Positions 56,488-64,000 of a DNA stretch of 64,000 nucleotides are shown here, in pieces (positions within the stretch are counted from its first letter, which is position 1; each line of letters begins with the position of its first letter). Below the pieces are notes generated by a model. The model was not told the DNA's origin, made no database searches, and saw only the letters and a list, made by a program, of their open reading frames with translations. This DNA is from Akanthomyces muscarius (lineage: Eukaryota > Ascomycota > Sordariomycetes > Hypocreales > Cordycipitaceae). Location: positions 124,001 to 188,000 of the forward strand of contig NC_079244.1 of assembly GCF_028009165.1 (NCBI RefSeq). Direction: 5' to 3'. A program made the translations under genes and the position numbers.

Positions 56488-59224
56488 ATGGCTGCTGAGT
56501 ATAAAATCCATAGGCCATTTGTCTTGGCGACGTTGCCACGGCCGCTGGACCACACTAAAGGCAACATTGTTGCCAGAGAAGTCTATGGCCAAAAAGAGGG
56601 CTCAAAAAAGAGGAAGAGGACTGAGCTTGTTGTTGGTATCGACGGCGAAAATACAAGCATTTATGATGTATGTATAGCCAAAAACAAATGCTGATAGTCT
56701 GTGCTAATTCTTTCAGATCCCAACCTCGAGGCAAATAACTTCGTACCCGATTCCGCCACAAGAGTCCTTTATCTGCGCGCCATACTCTGTACGAATCCGC
56801 ACCGCAGAGTCTAGCGACGTATCGAGATACACGTACGCTGTGATGAGCGACAAATCAACACAAAAGATCACATTATTCAAGGACGTTGTTAGTCTTGATG
56901 GCAAAACCGTGTCGACGACAGCCTCGAAGACATTGAAAACTTCTTCTGTCAAATACATCACTTGTTCATCAATTCCTTCTAAGGAATCCGCTATTGGTGA
57001 CGTTATTCTGGTCTGCATTGGCGGAGAGGTCTTGTCGCTTTCTGGCGAGACTCTGTCTACGAGTTGGAGTGCCACCGCCAAGTCTTCTATGCAGGACGTT
57101 GCCGCTACCAAAATTGATCGGTTCGAGGTCGAATATGCTGCGTCGGGCTGCCTGAGCGAGTTTACGGACAGCATGTTCAAGAACAAACCTGAAGTTTTTA
57201 GCGCGCTTCCTAAATCGGTCGAGGCCGGTGAGCCAGAACTCATTGCTCTTGTCACGAGAAGCAGCAACAACAAACAGCAGACGAGCCGGCATCTCATTAT
57301 CCTGGCCGCCATGCGAAGCTCGAATGCCAACGCCGACATGCAGAAACTGGTGCCCCTAGACATTTCACCCATTCCGTCTAGCGTCAACAGTGACGCGGCA
57401 GTCTATCAGGTCGATGTTCAGTCTGCGACCTTGTTCCAGCTCCAAAGCAATGTTCTCACAATTTTCGACCTTTCTGGTGCTATTCCGAAGCCCAAATCCA
57501 CCTTTGAAACCGAGGAAGCTACGACCTTTGCCAAGGTCTCGCGACCATTCGTTCTCTCAGCGTCGCTCGAAACAATTACACTATTCAACTACCAATACAG
57601 ATCTATGCACGCTAAGGTGGCTTTGGATCTTTCGGAATTACCTACCGAAAGCCAGAAGCCTCGTTCGTGCCGACTTCTGAGCTACGTCCGCAGCCAAGAT
57701 CTCGCTGTAGCTCTGGTGGACAATGTGTTAGTCTCCATCCACGTTGAGCCGCCCAGCAGTCATGGCAAGCGTCGCAAGGAGGGTCTACTGATCGACTCGA
57801 TCGGCCGTGGCACTACTCTCGAGGCTACACCAAAGCGAACAAAGCACTCTGACTCTGCCACATTCTCTCGCCATGTCCCTGGTACTGTTACAGAGTCATA
57901 CATGGAGGAATATAGAAGCGATGTACTGACAGCAGATGAGCTGCTCGCGACTAATGAGCTGGACAAGTGGGAAGAGCTTCTGCGGGAGAAATTCCACATG
58001 AATCACTCTAATGAGCAGAGTGTCGAACGAACCGCAGACAGTGGCGAATGGCGGTGGCATCGCGATGGCAGCAAATATGCTGCTGTCGATAGGCGGTGGG
58101 TCATTTATGCTCTCAGCCAAGTCTTTTCGATTGAGGCGACCGGCCAAGACACGCACCTGCATCTGAGACTTGTGCTCCCCGACAGCAACGTCATGACATA
58201 TCTAGTCGTTGCTGGGCATATTACGATTTCCAACTTGCGGTCTGCCTTTGTTGAAGAACTAAACGGGGTCGACGATAGGAAGATTGCGGTGGATTTGATA
58301 AGCTGCATTACAGATGCGGAGCCGTCCATGTCGCTACTGCTCAACTATCTGCAAGCAACCAAACTGGGCGAAGCTGAACTAATTCTGGCCATCCGCGCGC
58401 TCATGCTCAGCATGGACCTAATACCCGATACGAGAAAGATGAACAGCACCAAGCTCCTCACGGACGAACCACACGAGTCGAAGGATAAATACGAGATGGA
58501 CCTAGACGACCTGGAGCGCGAGATTGCTGTTACGGAGCGCTATCTAGGCGACGACTCTAGCAGCCGCTCGCGCGGACTGACGCTTGCTTTTACCAAATTG
58601 TGGCGTCAACCTGCTATTGCGACAGTCAAGGCTCTTCGCAGTACTGTGCGCACGGAAGAGGTACTGGCCTTTATCTACCTACTACGCATGGAGCTTGTAC
58701 GTGGAGCTTGGACGTCGCTTTACGTTGATACCATTAGCCTTGAATCGGAAGGCAACGATTCTCCCCCAGACGGAGTCATCACGCTGATTGCCGACCTGCT
58801 AGGTCGTTGTATGGATGCTATCGGCTCTGGGGGGTGGCTGTTCAACGATGCCATGTCCTGGGCGGACAAGGCAGAGACGGGTGATTTCCTTACGGCGCTG
58901 AGGCTCGAAGTGACGGCAGCCCTCGAGGGTATCGAAGAAGCTGTGCACATGAACGGCGTCGTGAGCGAAGCTGTCCGCTACGGACAGGCTATGCAGAAGA
59001 ACAGCGCCGGGCGCCAGGTGGCATGGAACATCAACAAGCCGATGACGGTGCAGCTGGAGGGCCAAGAATCGCGAATCCTGCCGCTAGGCCTCAAGGTCAA
59101 GCAAATGCCGACCAAAGAGAAGATTGTGTCGGGCGGCGAGGTGGTGCAGCGCAGTGCGCGAGAGACGGGCCACCTAATCAGCCAAAAGGTCGAGCCGTAC
59201 TCGCTGGAGAAGCTGGCTATTTGA
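56488..59224 (+). CDS. Utp8/NOL11-like nucleolar ribosome-biogenesis protein
   Basis: Two exons, 56488-56667 and 56717-59224, separated by a 49-bp intron (donor GTATGT, acceptor TTTCAG), give 895 aa. The first exon has FVLATLPRPLDHTKG and a basic KKRKRTELVVGIDGENTSIYD segment, continuing over the junction as IPTSRQITSYPIPPQ. The first ~370 residues read as beta-propeller-like repeats (short strands ending with hydrophobic-Asp blocks). The rest is helical, including a conserved DKWEELLREKF and a C-terminal LPLGLKVKQMPTKEKIVSGGEVVQRS. This layout matches Utp8 of the t-UTP subcomplex (NOL11 in animals), which works in early 18S rRNA processing and links to rDNA transcription. The match is by eye from layout and motifs; the protein could instead be another nucleolar WD-like factor. 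Confidence 0.65.
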
Positions 59225-59740
59225 TTGGCGAGGGGAGGGGAAGAGACGGCATTCGCAGCTACCTGCATACATGTGTGGCATTGTGTACGTTTTGTTGTAT
59301 TTGAGCATGAAAAGTATTTATAAATTGCGCGCTAGATAATGAGAGCGCGAGACTCCTGGGGATTGGCGAACGGGGATAGATTTTACTTGATGAATACGAA
59401 CTCGTTTCTAAATATTGATCGGGCGCAGGGTCTCTACGATCGGAGCGGATAGCGTTGATGGAACCGGCCCCGTGGGTTAGCTTGTTGCCCCGCATCCTCT
59501 CCGCTGTTGGCATCCCGCCGAAGCTCCGAGGTAAAGAAGCTGGCCACTGCCGAAGCGAGGCAACATTAAAATTCACTTTCTGTATAATATTGGACCAACA
59601 TTACTTGCTATTGCGTTCCTATTCCATCCATTCCTCGCTCCTCACCCTCGTCTTTCGTCTCTCGTCTTCCGTCTCTCAATCAACTCCAACCCTCCCTCCC
59701 TATCTAACCCCCTCATTCTGATCGTACGCATCTATTAACA
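59225..59740. other. Intergenic, nothing recognised
   Basis: It contains the 3' UTR of the Utp8-like gene and a pyrimidine-rich leader (CTCGTCTTTCGTCTCTCGTC repeats, about 59650-59690) just before the SDR start. Confidence 0.45.
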
Positions 59741-60847
59741 ATGTCGGGCCTCGTCTACGCACTTGAACACTCCTTCATCGCCAAGGCCGTTGGCAGCGCC
59801 GTCAATTTGAGCCTTAATCCCATCGTCTCAGGCGCCCTGCTCGCTTTCCTCCTCCGCGCACCCCAGGATGTCCTGGCACAGACGTTGCAGCGCGCCTCTC
59901 TTCCGCCCGACTATGACCTGACTGTCGCCAAGACGGTCCTCAAGGTCCTCCTCGGTCTGGGGCTGACCCGCACCATCAACCGCAAGCTCAGCGACATGGC
60001 CGCCAATTCGTGGCGCTGGGGGCCCGCGCCGGGCTGGGACTGGCCAAGAGAGATTGCCGTCGTGACTGGCGGCTGCAGCGGCATTGGCCTGGCCATTGTC
60101 CGCAAGCTGCGCACCAAGGGAATCCGTGTCGCCGTCCTCGACATCCAGCCACTGCCCAAGGAGCTCAGCGGCGATTCCGCAGGCATAAAGTACTACAAGT
60201 GCGACGTCACCTCGACGGCGTCTGTGGCCGACGTCGCTGCCAACATTCGCCGCGATCTTGGCAACCCTACCATCCTCATCAATAACGCTGGTATTGCGGT
60301 GCCGGCTAACATCCTTGACATTTCTGAAAAGGCTCTGCAAAAAATATTCGCCATCAACACCATGTGCCACTGGACAACCTGCCAGCAATTCCTGCCCTCC
60401 ATGATCAAGGCTGACAAGGGCCATGTTGTGACCATTGCATCTGTGGCCTCCTTTGTCAGCCTGCCTGGCCATGCCGATTATGGCGCGACGAAGGCATCCG
60501 CTCTCGCCTTCCACGAGGCCTTGCGCACCGAGCTGCGCCATGCGTACAACGCCCCCAACGTGCTGGCGACTGTCGTGCACCCCAACTTTGTCGCCACACC
60601 CCTGCTCACCGATTTCGAGAACCACCTCAAGGACGGCGGCGTCCGGATGCTCACGCCTGAACAGGTTGCCGATGACACCACGGAACGCATCTTTGCGCGC
60701 AGAGGTGGTCAAGTGGTTATCCCCAAGTCATCAGCCGGCACATCTGCTTTGCGCGGCTGGCCCACCTGGATCCAGGTCCTCATTCACGATGTGCTCGGTG
60801 CGCAGACTGCAAAGATGAATGCTGCCAAAAAAGCTTCCAGCAAGTAA
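59741..60847 (+). CDS. Short-chain dehydrogenase/reductase with N-terminal hydrophobic segments (SDR16C-like)
   Basis: Single exon, 368 aa, ATG after AACA. About 100 residues with hydrophobic stretches (roughly 27-50 and 65-80) precede the Rossmann domain and probably anchor it to the ER or lipid-droplet membrane. The SDR core has the cofactor motif TGGCSGIG (109-116), an Asp after strand 2 (VLDIQ) that points to NAD(H) preference, NNAG (181-184), catalytic Asn in FAINTM, Ser234, Tyr247 and Lys251 (YGATK). The layout and length match fungal homologues of animal SDR16C (retinol dehydrogenase/RDH10-like, 17-beta-HSD11-like). Substrate unknown; a lipid or steroid-like alcohol is plausible. The antisense strand is also open (59828-60712), a by-product of the GC-rich codon use. 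Confidence 0.92.
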   Translation: MSGLVYALEHSFIAKAVGSAVNLSLNPIVSGALLAFLLRAPQDVLAQTLQRASLPPDYDLTVAKTVLKVLLGLGLTRTINRKLSDMAANSWRWGPAPGWDWPREIAVVTGGCSGIGLAIVRKLRTKGIRVAVLDIQPLPKELSGDSAGIKYYKCDVTSTASVADVAANIRRDLGNPTILINNAGIAVPANILDISEKALQKIFAINTMCHWTTCQQFLPSMIKADKGHVVTIASVASFVSLPGHADYGATKASALAFHEALRTELRHAYNAPNVLATVVHPNFVATPLLTDFENHLKDGGVRMLTPEQVADDTTERIFARRGGQVVIPKSSAGTSALRGWPTWIQVLIHDVLGAQTAKMNAAKKASSK

Positions 60848-61880
60848 TCTCATTTTTACACCGGATTGTACGAAAGGGAGTTATGCAGTTTCTATCTCTA
60901 TGCGGCCTTTTTCTTCTTGCTGGCTGTGGTTCGCCGTATTTTTAGTCTTTGTTAAATAGTTGGCAAATACCAGTTGCGAAGAATGAAGCAAAATGAGAAG
61001 ACCATGCAGGCGCACTAGTAGTACATGTGTGCCGCCGATAAGTGCTCAAACTTTGTTAGGCTGAGTTGTTGGTGCCGAAAATAATTAGAGCGCAGAAGCA
61101 CGCCGAACAGTAGTTACATGCTGTCGTAGGGGACACGTATGAGGGGTGGTCTTCTTCCCACCGATGTGAGGATTCTTTGCAATAGCTCTGTAACAAGGAA
61201 GTAGCCCGTCTGAAACTGGCTTCTCCTGTGGTACATTGCAATCGATGGACAAGGAAAATCCCCTCCAGCCTCTGTGCAATGACGGCCTGGAAGTGGCTGT
61301 TCCGTGTACTGTAGTATCCTCTTGACGATGTAACCCATGTCATTAAAGGTGTCCCAAATGTGCTGCGAGCTGACTTGAAGCAGCAGCCAGCCAGACCTAA
61401 ATTAGCTGGATACTCCGTCTGTGTCGAAACATGGACCTTCAGCTGGCAGGGGCTCTTCGTTGGCGTGTTTTGAGTTCAGCGCCAGATGCGTGTTGTCGAT
61501 CGCCTAACTCGGTATAGCAGGGCCCCTTACTATTCAATGATTATTAGGCCTGCACTGCCTGCGCTCGATGCTGGCGGCGAATTCGAGAAATTTTCATCCT
61601 TCAACTATTTTAATCCAATACAACTCGAAGCGATGCCTCCTGTGCGCGTAACGCCTATTCTATGCTCCGCGCGCAGCTGAGATACCGAAAACCAGCGTGC
61701 GACTGCTCTGTGACGTTTCTCGACCGCCCAATCGTGTGCGCATGCTTTTTCCCATGTCGCACAGCTAAGCTGATGCTTTTTACGGTTCGTCGGCGCTGCG
61801 GCCCTATGCGGAAGTAGAAGCAACCAAATTCGCAAATCAGTACACGCTGCATAGCATTCTCGAAACACAACACAGATCAA
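60848..61880. other. Intergenic, nothing recognised
   Basis: It lies between two plus-strand genes. Open frames near 61056-61343 and 61605-61895 (minus) have no family features. Confidence 0.4.
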
Positions 61881-62861
61881 ATGCAGGACATTCAAAAAGA
61901 CTTGCCAATGGCGATGGCGATGGCTGGCCTAGCCGCTATCTCATGGTACATTGGCATCGAAATCAACATCTCCCTATTTTTCCTGTTCAAGCGAAAACAT
62001 GGACTTTATTTCTGGTCGTGTGCGCTTGCGTCCTGGGGCGTCATTCTACAACCACTATTTATGATACTTGCCGACTTCGATATTTGGAAGGATCCGGTTC
62101 CGTCTCTCGTCATGATATACATCACCTGGTTTATTATGGTCGTTCCTCAGAGCTGGGTTCTGTACTCACGACTGCATTTACTGATGCGCACCACGAAAAC
62201 GCTGCAAATTATAAAATACGTGCTCATCTTCAACTCGGTCGTATTCTCTATACCGACCATGATCATTGGCACACTGGCTGTAAGTAGCTACATTACACGG
62301 GCACGCCATATGGTTACGCTAGCCTGCTAACCCGGGGACGTTCTGCAGCAAGCCACGAATGTCAATCCCGCCCTGCATTCATTCAATCTGAAATGGGATC
62401 GGATTCAACTCATCATCTACTTCGCTCAAGAGTTCGCTCTGAGCATGCTGTACATCTTCCAGACATATAAGCATTTGAAGGATATTTTACCACTTGAGCA
62501 ACGCTTTTGGTCACTCGCATCCACCTCAACGAAAGGTGGTTCGCCGTCAAGCGAGCGCTTTTCCGTTCTACGCCACCTTGTTTATGTCAATATCCTCATC
62601 ATTGCTCTCGACATCACGCTCCTCGGTATCCAGTGCGCCGATCTCTTTTACTTGCAAGCTGCCTTGAAGCCATGCATCTATGGCATTAAGCTCAAGATTG
62701 AGTTTGCGATTCTGAACCGACTGATTCGCATTCTCCAACGCCAACAACCAAGTCGGCAGGGAGCATACTTCGTGAGTGATCATGAGAGCATGGGGCCTTC
62801 AAGCGACACGATTTCATGCCACGAGAGAGATGTGCGACGCGGGAAATCGAATGGCGACTAG
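61881..62861 (+). CDS. Polytopic membrane protein (DUF7703-like)
   Basis: Exons 61881-62279 and 62349-62861 are joined over a 69-bp intron (donor GTAAGT, acceptor CTGCAG) to give 303 aa. Six or seven hydrophobic helices cover residues about 10-260: GLAAISWYIGIEINISLFFL, LYFWSCALASWGVILQPL, VMIYITWFIMVVPQSWVLYSRLHLL, KYVLIFNSVVFSIPTMIIG and others, with a charged loop (RTTKT) between them. The WVLYSRLHLL and FALSMLYIFQTYKHLKDI blocks are those of a fungal family of unknown function (DUF7703), related in layout to GPCR-like and PTH11-like proteins but without a CFEM domain. The C-terminal 45 residues are polar and probably cytosolic. No partner gene beside it. Confidence 0.8.
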
Positions 62862-63140
62862 GAAACCCGCGCCACCAGTGAAGTAGGACGGCGTCAGTGC
62901 CGTCGTCAAGCGCGGCTTCATGGCACTTTTTGTCAACTCGAAACTCATTTCTGAAACCTCACCAATACGAGTAAAGGTAGAAGGCACCGACTATCGTCAG
63001 GGAGGCGAGAAGTATATGCTATCAATAGATGAGCAATACAACGTGTCGAAAAGACAACAGAATCAAGACGGAATACTTCTGAGGTATTTGGGACGTTTGC
63101 ATGGAAATGGTTAAACCTGCCGTAAAATTACAGATGTTAA

Positions 63141-64000
63141 TTACTGGCCTAGTTGAAATTTCAGTGTATCTTTTTCAACAATCTCTTCCTTTTTGCTGAG
63201 CAGCTCCATCATATCCCAATTAACACTTATATACCTGCCACCGAGCCAGGGGCGTCTTTCCTGTACCAGCCAGCATACAGTATCGGCGGGCAACTGAGGA
63301 GCGTCGATTAAAACCTCGTGCATGTGCTGTGGCATGTTCAATGCCAGCTCCGTTTTCACGGCGCCAGGATGTATCGAAAAGGCAACCAACCCCTGCTCGG
63401 AGTATTCGGCGCTGAGAAATTCCGTAAATCGTGTTACGGCGACTTTTGATGTTTGATACGCCGACGCGCCCGGGCTCACCATTAATGCACCAATAGAAGT
63501 CACGTTGACAATTGTCTTGAGTGAGCTGGCCAGGAGTAGAGGCAAGAACGCGCGACAAAGGAGATATGTGCCTCGGAGGTTGACTTCATAAGTATTCCAC
63601 CATTCCTCAGGATCCGACTCCAACACTGGTTTCCAAATTTCCAGGGAGCCAGCACTGTTGATGAGGACATCGACGGCTGAGAAGGAGGCTTGTACTTTGG
63701 TGACAGCCGTCGCGACACTCTCCGCGCTTGTAGCGTCTAGCTGAATTTGCATAACTCGAAGACTATCGGTACGGCTGCTGCTCTCTGGGGCCGCATTCAA
63801 GACATCTCTTTCAACACCATCTAGGTTGGACCGAGCTGCGATGATGATGTTTGACGCTCCATTTCTCGCCATAGCTATCGCTGCATGGCGGCCAATGCCT
63901 TTGGAAGCTCCGGTAATGAGAACGGTTCGTCCCTGCAGATTGCATTTCGCGATGGCTGGATACGTGTCATGATGAATGGTGGTGGTGAATTTCACAGCAG
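63141..64000 (-). CDS. Short-chain dehydrogenase (partial, 5' end beyond window)
   Basis: The minus-strand frame ends at TAA 63141-63143 and runs off the window at its start; a GTG at 63995 is the first start-like codon inside the window, but the N-terminal segment (KFTTTIHHDTYPAI) looks like it follows an ATG a few codons upstream. Over 284 residues it shows TGASKGIG (cofactor loop), an Asp in QLDATS, NSAG, catalytic Ser in NVTSIGAL and a YQTSK active site. The HPGAVKTELA block supports a classical SDR. The substrate cannot be told. It points towards the DUF7703-like gene, with only 279 bp between the two stops. Confidence 0.88.
   Translation of the reverse strand, partial: AVKFTTTIHHDTYPAIAKCNLQGRTVLITGASKGIGRHAAIAMARNGASNIIIAARSNLDGVERDVLNAAPESSSRTDSLRVMQIQLDATSAESVATAVTKVQASFSAVDVLINSAGSLEIWKPVLESDPEEWWNTYEVNLRGTYLLCRAFLPLLLASSLKTIVNVTSIGALMVSPGASAYQTSKVAVTRFTEFLSAEYSEQGLVAFSIHPGAVKTELALNMPQHMHEVLIDAPQLPADTVCWLVQERRPWLGGRYISVNWDMMELLSKKEEIVEKDTLKFQLGQ

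Noticed and set aside
59828..60712. 294-codon antisense open frame over the SDR gene
   Set aside because: The sense strand has a full set of SDR motifs; the antisense frame is a GC-codon artefact.

Overview
The window reads as nuclear DNA of a filamentous ascomycete, most likely a Sordariomycete of the Hypocreales. The grounds are short introns (49-108 bp) with GTAAGT/GTATGT-type donors and CTAAC-like branch points, wide intergenic spaces, and fungal-only families: HET domain, Zn2Cys6 regulator, G1 glutamic peptidase, DUF829/PaxU-like, DUF3716, DUF7703 and the chitin-synthase chaperone Chs7. Species was not determined. No rRNA, tRNA, CRISPR array or intact transposon was recognised. All domain calls are by eye from motifs.

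Left part (1-16 kb), accessory in character: a DUF829 alpha/beta-hydrolase (1027-1935,+); a HET-domain gene broken by five in-frame stops (2198-4242,-); an AAA ATPase with a DUF7025-like region (5099-7104,+); a three-exon Zn2Cys6 regulator (7326-9426,-); an HpcH/HpaI-type aldolase (10039-11128,-); about 3.8 kb without a clear gene; and a secreted G1 glutamic endopeptidase (14945-15682,+).

Middle (16-34 kb): a 91-aa single-pass membrane protein, a 465-aa coiled-coil protein, an 80-aa basic protein, a two-exon DUF3716 protein (21387-24056,-), a 5-kb gene-poor stretch, Chs7 (29161-30218,-) and a PHO80/Clg1-type cyclin (31938-34120,-).

A gene desert of about 11 kb (34.1-45.2 kb) lies upstream of the cyclin. 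It holds an unusual cluster of the octamer TACTGGTA/TACCAGTA (eight copies in 3.5 kb), simple repeats, and a few possible gene relics near 42-43.4 kb.

Right part (45-64 kb): an O-methyltransferase (45256-46110,+), a 3.7-kb empty stretch, a protein of unknown function with an unresolved 5' end (49808-50890,+), a Ser/Arg-rich protein (51697-52260,+), Elg1, the PCNA unloader (52419-55964,-), divergent from a Utp8/NOL11-like ribosome-biogenesis protein (56488-59224,+), two short-chain dehydrogenases (59741-60847,+; 63141-64000,-, cut by the window end) and a DUF7703-like membrane protein (61881-62861,+). Housekeeping genes (Elg1, Utp8-like, Chs7, cyclin) are mixed with metabolic and accessory genes, and no coherent secondary-metabolite cluster is evident. 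The observations most worth following are the stop-ridden HET gene with its HET frame otherwise preserved, and the octamer cluster in the desert.
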